This document shows, piece by piece, positions 8,885-18,179 of a stretch of 64,000 nt of DNA. Source of the DNA: Arthrobacter sp. NIO-1057 (GTDB taxonomy: Bacteria; Actinomycetota; Actinomycetes; Actinomycetales; Micrococcaceae). A program made the translations under genes and the position numbers. The stretch is from NCBI RefSeq assembly GCF_900094805.1, contig NZ_FMAT01000001.1, positions 248,001 through 312,000 on the forward strand. Reading direction: 5' to 3'. The notes below the pieces were generated by a model. That model was not told the origin of the DNA. It made no database searches and worked only from the letters and a program-made list of their open reading frames with translations. How positions within the stretch are numbered: position 1 is the stretch's first letter; the number at the start of each line of letters is the position of its first letter.

Positions 8885-10092
8885 CGGTTCAGGACCTCCG
8901 GAAGTAGCTGAAGCTTCTTAACAGCTTCGGTCAAGATCTGGGGCTTTTTACAGAATGCGAAGCGCAGTAATCCTTGGTAGTTGGACACATTCTCTGGCCG
9001 GGCAAAAACAGACATGGGGATGGCTGCTACTCCCACCGATTCAGGCATAGCGCGAGCAACTTCAATCGCATCGTTACGTTTGAAGTTATTGATGTCTGCC
9101 ACGAGGAAATACGTTCCCCGAGGACGAATGACGGGGATACCCGCATTTTCCAGCCCATCAGCAAGAATCTGCGCTCCGGAGGCCAACGATGCTGCGAAGT
9201 CTATGAAGAATTTCTCTGGTAGATTCAGCGCCTTGGCCACAGCAGGTTGAAAAGCTGGACCCGACGAGTAGGTGAGAAATTGCTTGATGGTGCGAATCGC
9301 GGTAATCAAGTGTTCAGGTCCGGTTGCCCATCCCACTTTCCAACCGGTGAAGGAGAATGATTTACCTGCCGAAGAGATCGTGATTGTTCGTTCGAAGCCG
9401 CCGGGCAAGCTCGCGATGGGTACGTGTTTGGTTTCGAAAGTTAGATGTTCGTACACCTCGTCGGCAACAATGATGCAGTCATGTTGGTGTGCCAGGGCAA
9501 TGACTTCACTCAACACCTGTGTTGAGAACACGGCTCCTGTTGGATTATGAGGATTATTGATCAGAATAACTCGCGTCTTATCCGAGATAGCTTGTCTCAG
9601 ATCTTCGATGCTGGGTTCAAACGTGGGTGCTTTGAGCTGAACGACCTTGTGCTTGGCATTGGCCAGCCCGATCATTGCTGCGTATGAGTCATAGAACGGT
9701 TCAAAGGTAACCACTTCATCGCCAGGTTCTAGGAAGGCAAGTAGAGACGCGGCAATTGCTTCCGTGGCACCGGTGGATACGACTACTTCAGTGTCAGGAT
9801 CAACATCCAGGGAATAGTAACGTTTCTGATGCTCGGCAATGGCCTGACGTAGTGGCAAGATACCAGATCCTGGTGCATATTGATTTGCTCCGGAAAGAAT
9901 CGCGTCAACGGCAACTTGCCGAATTTCAACTGGCCCTTCTGTGTCGGGAAAACCTTGACCCAAATTGATGGCTTCATGCTTATTGGAAAGAGCAGTAATC
10001 TCTTCAAAGATTGTCACCCCAGGCTGGCCAGATTCGTCTAATAAATTTGCGCCGTGGGCTGTTCTTTGCCATGGAGTCATAGAAACGCTCAT
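8881..10092 (-). CDS. PLP-dependent class I/II aminotransferase (DapC / kynurenine aminotransferase-like)
   Basis: 403 residues. Conserved fold type I blocks: NLGQGFPDTEGP, NQYAPGSGILPLRQAIA, NNPHNPTGAVFS, ADEVYEHL, and the Schiff-base Lys in SSAGKSFSFTGWKVGW near residue 245. This set resembles the MccB/YbdL/kynurenine transaminase group that also includes succinyl-DAP aminotransferase DapC of actinobacteria. The amino donor is not determinable here. An ATG 12 bases further in (10080) is an alternative start; neither has a good ribosome binding site. It is co-transcribed with the downstream spermidine-synthase-like gene (4-base overlap). Confidence 0.85.
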   Translation of the reverse strand: MSVSMTPWQRTAHGANLLDESGQPGVTIFEEITALSNKHEAINLGQGFPDTEGPVEIRQVAVDAILSGANQYAPGSGILPLRQAIAEHQKRYYSLDVDPDTEVVVSTGATEAIAASLLAFLEPGDEVVTFEPFYDSYAAMIGLANAKHKVVQLKAPTFEPSIEDLRQAISDKTRVILINNPHNPTGAVFSTQVLSEVIALAHQHDCIIVADEVYEHLTFETKHVPIASLPGGFERTITISSAGKSFSFTGWKVGWATGPEHLITAIRTIKQFLTYSSGPAFQPAVAKALNLPEKFFIDFAASLASGAQILADGLENAGIPVIRPRGTYFLVADINNFKRNDAIEVARAMPESVGVAAIPMSVFARPENVSNYQGLLRFAFCKKPQILTEAVKKLQLLPEVLNR

Positions 10093-10168
10093 AAGTTCAT
10101 TATGAAGGGATGAATCTCAATAGAGCGGGACATAATCACCACGAATCGACGAAACTGGGGTTTCAACT

Positions 10169-10203
10169 CAACTATTTTGTTGGGTTCTTGATAGATTCGT
10201 GTC
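10169..10203 (+). promoter_or_regulatory. Putative promoter giving a leaderless coaD transcript
   Basis: A -10-like hexamer TAGATT (10192-10197) ends six bases before the coaD ATG, with no Shine-Dalgarno sequence between. A weak -35 candidate lies 17 bases further up. The spacing would start the mRNA at or beside the A of the ATG. Prediction by eye only. Confidence 0.3.
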
Positions 10204-10674
10204 ATGCGAAGAGCGGTTTGCCCTGGATCATTTGATCCCATTCACAATGGCCATGTTGAGATCATCGCTCGTGCAGCGAGCCTTTTTGACGAAGTGATAG
10301 TTGCTGTCTCCACCAACTACTCCAAGAAATACCGATTTTCTGAAGAAGAACGGGTGAAGATGGTCGAAGAGACCGTCGGTGGCCTCAGGGGAGTATCAGC
10401 GATCCCGATGGGTCAAGGACTACTTGCAGACTTCTGCAAAGACCATGGCGCTGAAGCCATCGTCAAAGGCCTGAGAAGCACTGTTGATTATGCCTACGAA
10501 ATACCGATGGCAACGATGAACCGACATCTGACCGGGGTTGAAACTGTATTTCTTCAGGCTGACACCCGCTTTACTCATTTGTCTTCGTCCCTGCTTAAAG
10601 AAGTGCAGACTTTGGGAGGCGACGTGACAGAATATTTACCACGTGCTGTCGTGAAACGAATTACGAAGAGTTGA
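10204..10674 (+). CDS. coaD: Pantetheine-phosphate adenylyltransferase
   Basis: 156 residues, usual CoaD length. The nucleotidyltransferase motif GSFDPIHNGH is at about residues 8-17; IVKGLRSTVDYAYE, MNRHL and the ISSTxxR-equivalent HLSSSLLKEV near 123-132 are all present. It transfers AMP from ATP to 4'-phosphopantetheine, the penultimate step of coenzyme A synthesis. There is no ribosome binding site, consistent with leaderless translation. galU follows 62 bases downstream. Confidence 0.96.
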   Translation: MRRAVCPGSFDPIHNGHVEIIARAASLFDEVIVAVSTNYSKKYRFSEEERVKMVEETVGGLRGVSAIPMGQGLLADFCKDHGAEAIVKGLRSTVDYAYEIPMATMNRHLTGVETVFLQADTRFTHLSSSLLKEVQTLGGDVTEYLPRAVVKRITKS

Positions 10675-10736
10675 CCAACTCCCGTATCGAAGCAGCCATA
10701 TTGGACAGCGCAAGCTAGTAAGGAATCAATAAGATC

Positions 10737-11633
10737 ATGACTTCTAATCGACCGGTAACTAAAGCGGTCATTCCTGCAGCAGGACTCGGCACGCGCTTCC
10801 TGCCAGCGACCAAGGCTATGCCAAAGGAAATGCTTCCTGTGGTAGATAAGCCAGCAATTCAGTACGTAGTGGCGGAAGCTGTTCGAGCCGGACTAAATGA
10901 CGTACTCATGATCACCGGCCGAAATAAGCGCGCATTGGAAGATCACTTTGACAGGGTTCCATCACTGGAAGCCTCCCTCGAAGCTAAGGGTGACGATAAG
11001 AAGCTCGCCTCTATCCAAGAAGCCACGGCCCTTGGAGACATTCATTACATTCGACAGCGTGATCCACACGGGTTGGGACACGCCGTGCTGTGTGCAAAGC
11101 AGCACGTTGGCGACGAACCATTTGCGGTACTCCTGGGCGATGACTTGATTCATGAACAAGATGAATTGCTGACTCAGATGATTGAGGCTCAGAAAGTCAC
11201 TGGCGGTTCCGTCATCGCTCTGATGGAAGTGGATCCTGAACACATCAGTGCTTATGGCTGTGCAGATATCGAAAGTGTTGAAGGTACGGATTACGTCAAG
11301 GTCAATGGCCTTGTGGAGAAGCCGGCAAAGGAAGATGCGCCAAGTAATTTGGCGGTAATTGGCAGGTATTTGTTGCACCCGCGCGTCTTCGAAGTACTAG
11401 AACACACCAAGCCTGGTCGTGGAAATGAAATCCAGCTGACCGATGCCTTGCAGGAGCTAGCACTTGCTGAAGGTGAAGGTGCAGGAGTGCACGCAATCGT
11501 CTTCCGCGGGCGGCGCTACGACACCGGCGATAAACTCAGCTACCTGCAAGCAAATATCACTCTCGCGGTTGAGAACGAAGACCTCGGGGAGGATCTCAAA
11601 GTCTGGCTTAAGGATTTTGCTTCCGGTCTATAG
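10737..11633 (+). CDS. galU: UTP--glucose-1-phosphate uridylyltransferase
   Basis: 298 residues. N-terminal nucleotide-binding signature PAAGLGTRFLPATKAMPKE (about residues 13-31), VVDKPAIQYVV, LLGDDLIHE with the metal-binding Asp, and GLVEKPAKEDAPSN are as in GalU. It makes UDP-glucose for cell-wall and capsular glycans. Its position just before the glycopolymer cluster suggests it provides UDP-sugar for that pathway. A 13-bp hairpin with T-run ends the transcript. Confidence 0.95.
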   Translation: MTSNRPVTKAVIPAAGLGTRFLPATKAMPKEMLPVVDKPAIQYVVAEAVRAGLNDVLMITGRNKRALEDHFDRVPSLEASLEAKGDDKKLASIQEATALGDIHYIRQRDPHGLGHAVLCAKQHVGDEPFAVLLGDDLIHEQDELLTQMIEAQKVTGGSVIALMEVDPEHISAYGCADIESVEGTDYVKVNGLVEKPAKEDAPSNLAVIGRYLLHPRVFEVLEHTKPGRGNEIQLTDALQELALAEGEGAGVHAIVFRGRRYDTGDKLSYLQANITLAVENEDLGEDLKVWLKDFASGL

Positions 11634-11649
11634 TTGAGTCTGTCGGCGA

Positions 11650-11687
11650 AGACTACTCAGGGTAATCACAATTTCTCTGGGTAGTCT
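11650..11687 (+). terminator. Rho-independent terminator after galU
   Basis: A 13-bp stem (11650-11662 with 11675-11687) with two G-T wobbles and a 12-base loop, directly followed by a T-run at 11686-11691. Confidence 0.85.
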
Positions 11688-11758
11688 TTTTCATTGCACG
11701 AAGTCACTTGGATGGTCCGTTGACTTCTACGGAATGTCTTAGTGGAGAACTTTCTAGT

Positions 11759-12829
11759 ATGAGATTAAAAGATATTGAAGATGCGACGTTCGCATCACGT
11801 AGCGCCCGCTACGGTGCCGAACGTAAGAAGAAACGACGCGTTCGCACGATCCTAACGTCTATTGTTGCTGTAGTTTTGGTGGCAACGTTGGGTGCCGGAT
11901 ACTACGTTTTTGACTTGCAACGTCAGTTCAAAGAAAAATCAAATACCTTGTCGCTCAACCTGACCACAGAGCAGCAGGAAGCGCGTCCCGTTAAGGACCC
12001 AGATGATGGGTCAATGAATTTCTTACTGATCGGTGTTGACCACGCGGACGAAGATGCCCCATCAAACTCAGCGTTGCAGGGCGCAGTAAGTCAACGTAGC
12101 GACTCGATGATGTTGGTCCATATTCCCGAGGACCGATCACAAATTTATGTCATGTCATTGGTTCGAGACATGTACGTTGATATTCCCGGGTATGGGAAAA
12201 ATAAACTTAACGCTGCTGTATCACTTGGTGGTGTTCCGCTGTTATTGCAGACCGTCGAAGGCATGTTTGACACTAAAGTTGACCATATCGCGATGATCGA
12301 TTTTGACGGCTTCAAAGAACTGTCCACAGCTTTAGGGGGAGTGAAAGTCAAAAACGACATTCCCTTCACCGCGCACGACACCGACTATTTCTACCCTGCC
12401 GGCGATATCACCCTCGAAGGCGATCGGGCACTGCGATTTGTGCGAGAGCGCAAGTCCTTTACCAACGGCGACTACCAACGCGTGGCCAATCAGCGCAAAT
12501 TCATTGCCGCTGCGGCTGGACAGCTTTTATCGAAAGATACCTTGTCTAATCCGGTGAAGCTTTACGACATCGTGGACAAAGTCTCGCCGTACCTCACCTT
12601 TGATGACGGACTGGACGCAGCGACCATGGTGGGTCTGGGCAAACAGCTGAGTAACGTGGATCCAGAAAACATGGCCATGTTAACGGTACCGACGGCAGGT
12701 ACATCCACCACTGCCGATGGCCAATCTATAGAATTGGCCGATGAAGCCGCGATCAGCAAGATCGGTAAAGCTCTTCAAACTGATTCCATGAGTGAGTACC
12801 TCAAGGAAAACCCGCCAGAAGAGAACTAA
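11759..12829 (+). CDS. LytR-CpsA-Psr family protein, second copy, at head of glycopolymer cluster
   Basis: 356 residues from the ATG at 11759, chosen because GGAGA lies 10 bases upstream; an in-frame TTG at 11708 would extend it without support. A basic N-terminus, one membrane helix (about residues 33-53), then the LCP domain with SDSMMLVHIPEDR, SLVRDMYVDIPG, NKLNAAVSLGG and FVRERKSFTNGDYQRVANQR. Predicted to attach the exported polymer of this cluster to peptidoglycan. It is clearly paralogous to the LCP at 3312. Confidence 0.92.
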   Translation: MRLKDIEDATFASRSARYGAERKKKRRVRTILTSIVAVVLVATLGAGYYVFDLQRQFKEKSNTLSLNLTTEQQEARPVKDPDDGSMNFLLIGVDHADEDAPSNSALQGAVSQRSDSMMLVHIPEDRSQIYVMSLVRDMYVDIPGYGKNKLNAAVSLGGVPLLLQTVEGMFDTKVDHIAMIDFDGFKELSTALGGVKVKNDIPFTAHDTDYFYPAGDITLEGDRALRFVRERKSFTNGDYQRVANQRKFIAAAAGQLLSKDTLSNPVKLYDIVDKVSPYLTFDDGLDAATMVGLGKQLSNVDPENMAMLTVPTAGTSTTADGQSIELADEAAISKIGKALQTDSMSEYLKENPPEEN

Positions 12830-12964
12830 ACCTGGTTGTGCTCTGAACAACACTGAGTTCGTGCGTGAATGAACGACTATTGATTCACGATCAACTAGAA
12901 TTTGAACATCCGTGCCTTGAAGGCGATGGATAGTTCTAAACCCGAAAAAGAGGAATGAATTCGC

Positions 12965-13813
12965 ATGACAGTAGCGGAGGAAGCCGAGTCTTACGGCTTG
13001 CACCGCGTGGGTGCACGTCCTACGCTGGCTAATTACCTCAAACAGACCTGGCAGCGCCGTCAGTTCATTTACGAACTGGCCAAGGCACGAGTTCAGTCTC
13101 AGAATCAGCGAAACCGTCTCGGCATGATCTGGATCGTGATCAAGCCTACTTTTAACGCTCTCATGTACGGATTCATTTTCGGTGTGCTGCAAGGCGGCAG
13201 CAGGGGTGTGGATTACCCGGTCTTCGTGGTTATTGGCGTGTTCCTCTTTGAGTTCTTCTCCTCTTCGATGAGCAGTGGTGCCAAAGCAATTACGGGCAAT
13301 AACGCTTTAGTGCAATCTCTATCGTTCCCGAGATTGGCGTTGCCGGTAGCGCAGGTAACGCAAAACGTATTGACCCTTATGCCAATGTTGGGTGTCATGT
13401 TCATTTATGCGTTGATACTTGGAACTACACCGAAATGGACCTGGTTTGCCATCATTCCTATTTTGGTTATTTTCTGCGTCTTCAATCTTGGCATTGCCCT
13501 AATCTGCGCCCGAATCACCGTGCATGTTCGTGACTTTACGCAGATCCTCCCATTGGTCAGTCGTGTGCTTTTCTATACCTCTGGCGTTTTGTTTAGCGCG
13601 GAACGCCTACTGAGCCACTGGCCTTGGATGATTGCCATCTTTGACGTGCATCCGGTGTATCAAACCTTGCAGCTAGCACGAGGAATGGTCATGAACGAAG
13701 CTCCTTATGATCCGTGGGCATGGTGGGTCATTAGTGCCTGGGCTGTGGTGACCATGATTGTTGGACTCATTTACTTCTGGAAAGCAGAGGAGCGTTACGG
13801 ACGTGCGAATTAG
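12965..13813 (+). CDS. ABC-2 type glycopolymer exporter permease (TagG-like)
   Basis: 282 residues with a soluble N-terminal tail containing the cytoplasmic helix block KARVQSQNQRNRLGMIW, then about six hydrophobic segments. It matches the TagG/RfbA permease family that moves undecaprenyl-linked teichoic acid or O-antigen chains across the membrane. An AGAGGAA ribosome binding site precedes the ATG. The 3' end overlaps the start of the ATPase gene by 11 bases, so subunits are coupled. Confidence 0.88.
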   Translation: MTVAEEAESYGLHRVGARPTLANYLKQTWQRRQFIYELAKARVQSQNQRNRLGMIWIVIKPTFNALMYGFIFGVLQGGSRGVDYPVFVVIGVFLFEFFSSSMSSGAKAITGNNALVQSLSFPRLALPVAQVTQNVLTLMPMLGVMFIYALILGTTPKWTWFAIIPILVIFCVFNLGIALICARITVHVRDFTQILPLVSRVLFYTSGVLFSAERLLSHWPWMIAIFDVHPVYQTLQLARGMVMNEAPYDPWAWWVISAWAVVTMIVGLIYFWKAEERYGRAN

Positions 13814-14690
13814 CTTTGATGACCTGATCAATCCAGATTTACACCCTGAGTACGAGCCTGCCCCAATTTTTTCTGATGACACATCATTCATTGATGTGGT
13901 CAAGCCAGAAGACATCAAGAACTCGCAACTCAATATTGATTCCTCCCGCAATCCTGTAGTTGTCGTCGACAACCTGCACGTGAAGTATGAAGTATTTTCC
14001 AGTGGCAAGGCAGTAGGAAATGCTGGCGCGAGACGACTGCTACAGCCAAAGCTGAAAGGCGTTCGCAGCGTTCATGCGTTGAAAGGCATTACCTTTGTCG
14101 CCTATGAAAATGAATCCATTGGCGTGATCGGTTCCAACGGCTCGGGAAAGTCTACGTTGCTCAAAGCAATTACCGGCCTGACTCCACCGTCGAGCGGAGC
14201 AGTTTACGCACGCTCACGTCCAAGCCTTTTGGGTGTGGGTGCCGCATTGATTCCTGACTTGTCTGGTGACAAGAACATCACTTTGGGTGGACTGGCGCTC
14301 GGCTACAACCGTGAAGAAGTTGAAGCCATGCGTGAAGACATCACCAAATTCGCAGAACTCGAAGAGTTCATTGACCTGCCGATGCGAACCTACTCGTCCG
14401 GCATGAGCGCAAGACTGAAATTTGCCATCGCCGCGTCAAAGAAGCATGACATTCTCATTGTCGATGAAGCTTTGGCCGTCGGTGACGCTAAATTCCGTAA
14501 ACGTAGTGAAGCGAAGATCCGTGAAATCCGGGATAGCGCCGGCACAATCTTCAACGTTTCCCACTCCATGGGTTCCATCAAAGACACATGTAACCGTTGT
14601 ATTTGGATTGAGAAAGGCGTTCAGATGATGGATGGGGACCCGGACTCTGTCATCAAGGAATATCAAAAACATCAGAAAGCAAAGAAGTAA
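13803..14690 (+). CDS. ABC glycopolymer exporter ATP-binding protein (TagH-like)
   Basis: 295 residues from GTG 13803, chosen because a GAGGAG ribosome binding site ends 10 bases upstream. Walker A GSNGSGKSTLL, a signature YSSGMSARLKFAIA of the TagH/RfbB type (not the usual LSGGQ), and Walker B ILIVDEALAVGD. The N-terminus carries a roughly 50-residue acidic extension before the NBD. It pairs with the permease at 12965 to export the lipid-linked polymer. No C-terminal carbohydrate-binding or SH3 domain is fused. Confidence 0.9.
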   Translation: MRISFDDLINPDLHPEYEPAPIFSDDTSFIDVVKPEDIKNSQLNIDSSRNPVVVVDNLHVKYEVFSSGKAVGNAGARRLLQPKLKGVRSVHALKGITFVAYENESIGVIGSNGSGKSTLLKAITGLTPPSSGAVYARSRPSLLGVGAALIPDLSGDKNITLGGLALGYNREEVEAMREDITKFAELEEFIDLPMRTYSSGMSARLKFAIAASKKHDILIVDEALAVGDAKFRKRSEAKIREIRDSAGTIFNVSHSMGSIKDTCNRCIWIEKGVQMMDGDPDSVIKEYQKHQKAKK

Positions 14691-14697
14691 GGCGCGA

Positions 14698-15735
14698 ATG
14701 ACTGACTTCCCAGGAGTCTCTTATGTCATGCCGGTTCTGAACGAGGCAGACTACCTAGGCGATGCCGTCACCTCAATTCTCAATCAGCAGTACAGAGGGG
14801 ACAAAGAGCTCGTTATCGCTCTTGGTCCCAGCACCGACGGGACCAATAAAGTTGCACAAGAATTAGCTGAGGCTGATTCGCGCATAACGTTGGTTGATAA
14901 TCCCCAAGGGCGTACTCCGATCGCCTTGAACCTTGCGATTCGTGCATCGAAGTATCCAATTATCATTAGGGTTGATGCGCATAGTGAGCTGCCCATTGAC
15001 TACACCGAACGCGGAGTAGCTACTCTGCAGCGTGTTGGAGCTCATGACGTAGGTGGCCTCATGGACGCCCGTGGACGTTCTGCCATTCAGCGCGCTATTG
15101 CTGCCGCATACCATTCCAAATTTGGTTTTGGTGGACCGGCCTATCACTCGGGCGCACCCGAAGGGGAAGCAGAGTCCGCGTACCTTGGAATTTTCCGCCG
15201 TGAAGTGTTTGATGAAGTCGGTTTTTACGACGAAAACATGTGGCGTGCCCAGGACTGGGAATTGTGCCTTCGCATTCGACAAGCTGGTCACAAAGTGTGG
15301 TTTGATCCGGAATTGAAGGTCGGATATTTCCCACGCGACACCTTCGGAGCCTTAGGCCGACAGTCTTACGCCTCCGGAACGTGGCGTGGCGAAATCGCAC
15401 GACGCTTCCCTGAAGGCAAGTCATTGCGACACGATATGCCTCCACTGTTGCTTGCTGGGGTAGCTGGAGGCGCAATCGCCTTGGCAGTCATTCCTTTCAC
15501 CAGGGACAGCGCGCCACGACCAGTGTCTGTTCTTTTGGGCCTCACCGCATCGATTCCATTGGTATATGCCGCGGCATCATTATTTGCGGGTTTTTCGTCT
15601 AAAGCGAACGGGGTAAAGGAAAAGCTTCTCGCTGCATGCGCTTTCCCTGCCATCCATTTGCCTTGGGCTGCTGGTTACCTCAAAGGACGAATCTTTGGAG
15701 CGGCAGGAACTTTTGACAAGGGCCGCGTTAAGTGA
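14698..15735 (+). CDS. Family 2 glycosyltransferase with C-terminal membrane segments (ExoA-like)
   Basis: 345 residues from ATG 14698, seven bases after the ATPase stop. The GT2 N-terminus YVMPVLNEADYLGDAV, nucleotide-binding NPQGRTPIALNLAI, the metal-binding region RVDAHSEL and the acceptor-site block WRAQDWELCLRI are present. Two or three hydrophobic segments follow residue 245, as in ExoA-type succinoglycan glycosyltransferases. Probably adds a sugar to the membrane-linked intermediate; the sugar is unknown. The stop overlaps the next gene by 4 bases (GTGA). Confidence 0.85.
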   Translation: MTDFPGVSYVMPVLNEADYLGDAVTSILNQQYRGDKELVIALGPSTDGTNKVAQELAEADSRITLVDNPQGRTPIALNLAIRASKYPIIIRVDAHSELPIDYTERGVATLQRVGAHDVGGLMDARGRSAIQRAIAAAYHSKFGFGGPAYHSGAPEGEAESAYLGIFRREVFDEVGFYDENMWRAQDWELCLRIRQAGHKVWFDPELKVGYFPRDTFGALGRQSYASGTWRGEIARRFPEGKSLRHDMPPLLLAGVAGGAIALAVIPFTRDSAPRPVSVLLGLTASIPLVYAAASLFAGFSSKANGVKEKLLAACAFPAIHLPWAAGYLKGRIFGAAGTFDKGRVK

Positions 15736-16553
15736 CTGTAGACAGACCAAAGAATCCAACGTTGGATCAGCTCCGGGCAGTATGCCAACCACCTGAGGTC
15801 AAGGCTCGCAAAAATGCAGAGCATTGGACAGCTGAACTCTATCTGCGTCACGTCTCTATTTATCTGACGGCTGTTTTGGTAAGAACTCGGATCACAGCCA
15901 ATGGTGTGACTGGATTGATGATTCTTGCGGGCTGGTGCATGTCTCTTGCCCTGCTGATACCAGGAATTTGGGGACCGATTCTTGCAGTAGTGCTCTCACA
16001 AGTTCAGTTGTATTTTGATTGTTCCGATGGTGAAGTGGCCCGTTGGCGTGCTTCACAATCACCTCGCGGTATTTTTATCGACATGGTGGGACACCACACA
16101 ACCGAAGCATTGATTCCTATTGCTTTGGGATACCGTGTGTTCAAAGAACTGTCAGTAGACGGTGCGATGAGCACCCAAGCATGGCCAACATTGTTCATGG
16201 GTGCTTGCTTGTCAGTTCTGCTGGTATTGAACCGTTCACAGTCCTTGATGGTTCATGCGGCACGAGGCATGGCAGGACTATCTAAGCTTCCAGACACGGC
16301 TGAGGCACATGCGGTTTCAACAACTACCGTTATCGGACGCCTACGCTCATTGGCTCGTTTCCTTCCATTCCACCGCTTGCTACACGCAGTTGAACTGAGC
16401 TTGATCATTCTGGCGTGCTCGGTGATCTCGGCAATTGCTGGAGTGCCAGGTCTCGCAGAGAAGTGGATGATCTGGATTCTGCTTCCGGCCTGCGTCCTAG
16501 TGAATATTGGACACTTCCTGTCCAATATGGTTTCCTCACGATTGAGGGCTTAG
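15732..16553 (+). CDS. CDP-alcohol phosphatidyltransferase family membrane protein with altered catalytic motif
   Basis: 273 residues, GTG start overlapping the upstream stop. The family motif D-x2-D-G-x2-A-R-x8-G-x3-D-x3-D is readable at about residues 98-121 (FDCSDGEVARWR, then GIFIDMVGH), but the last Asp, normally the catalytic base, is His. Several hydrophobic helices surround it. Family members transfer a phospho-alcohol from CDP-alcohol to a hydroxyl acceptor within the membrane. In this cluster it might add glycerol- or polyol-phosphate to a lipid carrier; that is inference. The His may mark a subfamily rather than inactivation. Confidence 0.8.
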   Translation: MTVDRPKNPTLDQLRAVCQPPEVKARKNAEHWTAELYLRHVSIYLTAVLVRTRITANGVTGLMILAGWCMSLALLIPGIWGPILAVVLSQVQLYFDCSDGEVARWRASQSPRGIFIDMVGHHTTEALIPIALGYRVFKELSVDGAMSTQAWPTLFMGACLSVLLVLNRSQSLMVHAARGMAGLSKLPDTAEAHAVSTTTVIGRLRSLARFLPFHRLLHAVELSLIILACSVISAIAGVPGLAEKWMIWILLPACVLVNIGHFLSNMVSSRLRA

Positions 16554-16593
16554 AACTTAGCAGTAATTAGAAAAGAAATGGAAAGGGTGACAC

Positions 16594-17484
16594 ATGGATA
16601 ATCGACTCGCTCCTACGATTGGCGTTGTCGTATTGACCATGGGCAACCGTCCGGTAGAACTGCGTCGAGCCTTGGTCTCAATGCTTGCTCAACGAGACGT
16701 CAGCATCGACGCTGTCGTTGTTGGCAATGGTTGGGTACCGACGGATATTCCTGAAGGAATCAAGACTCACTATCTTCCCGAAAACCTTGGGATCCCGGCC
16801 GGTAGAAATGCCGGTGTGTCTCAAGTTAAGGGGGAGTACCTATGCTTCCTTGACGACGATTCCTGGTTCCTGGATGAAGATTTTCTGATTACCGCTGTCC
16901 AACGCTTTAAAAAGTATCCACGGATGGGACTGCTTCAGCCTCGTATTACCGACCCTGAACACAGTGATCAGAATCCAACGCGTTGGATTCCTCGTCTTAA
17001 GAAGCGCACTGCTGAAGAACCCAGCCGTGTCTTTCACGTCGGTGAAACCTGTCTGGTCACCACCCGTGAGCTTTTTGATCTCACCGGAGGCTGGGCTGGT
17101 GGATTCTGGTACGCACACGAAGGCATTGAACTAGCTTGGCGAATTTGGGATACCGGGACCTACGTTTGGTATGCGGGCGACATGCGTATTGGACATCCCG
17201 TAGTTGACCCACGCAGACATGAAGAGTTCTACCGACTCAACGCACGTAACCGTGTGTGGCTAGCGCGGCGAAATTTGCCAGCACCATTCAGATGGATTTA
17301 CCCAACAACATGGATGTTGATTGAATGTCTGCGAATGCGCAAAAGGCCCAACGCCGTCAACCAATATCTAGCTGGTTGGAAGGCCGGATGGAAAGGTAGC
17401 CCCTGGTACCGGGAGCCACGTTCCAAGCTACGTTGGATTACTCTGCTGAGAATGACATTGTCCGGACGACCACCAATTATCTAG
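16594..17484 (+). CDS. Family 2 glycosyltransferase
   Basis: 296 residues with GT-A features: VVVLTMGNRPVELRRAL near the N-terminus, LGIPAGRNAGV, the triple Asp CFLDDDSWF (about residues 87-95) for metal/nucleotide-sugar binding, and an acceptor block YAHEGIELAWRIWD. No membrane helices are evident. A GAAAGGGTG ribosome binding site precedes the ATG. It lies between the CDP-alcohol transferase and tagD genes and probably decorates or extends the wall polymer. Donor sugar is not determinable. Confidence 0.85.
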   Translation: MDNRLAPTIGVVVLTMGNRPVELRRALVSMLAQRDVSIDAVVVGNGWVPTDIPEGIKTHYLPENLGIPAGRNAGVSQVKGEYLCFLDDDSWFLDEDFLITAVQRFKKYPRMGLLQPRITDPEHSDQNPTRWIPRLKKRTAEEPSRVFHVGETCLVTTRELFDLTGGWAGGFWYAHEGIELAWRIWDTGTYVWYAGDMRIGHPVVDPRRHEEFYRLNARNRVWLARRNLPAPFRWIYPTTWMLIECLRMRKRPNAVNQYLAGWKAGWKGSPWYREPRSKLRWITLLRMTLSGRPPII

Positions 17485-17681
17485 CGAGCTCTCTACGCCT
17501 CATGGTCTCTCTGGTCGATACAGGCGACGAATGTGATTTGCATTACTTGATTCTTAGTTGCCTTGATGGGTAATTGATACCGTCATCCATCAAATTCAAA
17601 GAATTTGTACACGCCGAGGAATCTCGAACCGCATCCACTGAGCCGTAGAATAGCCAGAAGAAGTTACAACAGGAGGAACAA

Positions 17682-18143
17682 ATGGGGAAAACAGTATTAA
17701 CTTACGGAACTTTTGACCTCTTCCACATCGGACACCTGAATATTCTCAAGCGTCTGAAGGAAAAGGGTGACCGTCTGATCGTTGGCGTATCAACAGACGA
17801 ATTCAACGCCGTGAAGGGTAAGAAGCCAGTCGTACCTTTTGAGCAGCGTCGAGAAATCGTCCAAGCCATCAAGTACGTAGACCTAGCGATCCCGGAAGAA
17901 AACTGGGAACAGAAGCGTCTGGACATCAAGAAATATGATGCCAAGGTCTTTGGCATCGGCGAAGACTGGAAGGGTAAATTCGATGACCTAGGCGATGAGG
18001 TTGAAGTTGTTTACCTTCCACGTACGTCCGGCATTTCCACGACAGAGATGAAGCGTGTGCTCAGTGAGTTTGATGAGCGCCATGTTGAGTCTCTGAAGAG
18101 TACGCTAGACACGTTGAGCCAGATCGTTAAAGAGCTGAGCTAG
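17682..18143 (+). CDS. tagD: Glycerol-3-phosphate cytidylyltransferase
   Basis: 153 residues. Nucleotidyltransferase motif TYGTFDLFHIGH at about 6-17, GVSTDEFN and KGKKPVVPFEQR, and the C-terminal RTSGISTTEMK signature are those of TagD/Gct. It makes CDP-glycerol from CTP and glycerol-3-phosphate, the donor for poly(glycerol phosphate) chains. A strong AGGAGG site precedes the ATG. The 197-base upstream gap holds a -10-like TAGAAT at 17646 but nothing else recognised. Its presence, with three TagF-like proteins alongside, indicates a glycerol-phosphate-containing wall polymer. Confidence 0.93.
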   Translation: MGKTVLTYGTFDLFHIGHLNILKRLKEKGDRLIVGVSTDEFNAVKGKKPVVPFEQRREIVQAIKYVDLAIPEENWEQKRLDIKKYDAKVFGIGEDWKGKFDDLGDEVEVVYLPRTSGISTTEMKRVLSEFDERHVESLKSTLDTLSQIVKELS

Positions 18144-18179
18144 CCAAAGTTATATCCGGCAGTCAGTTGAAGCATTCTA

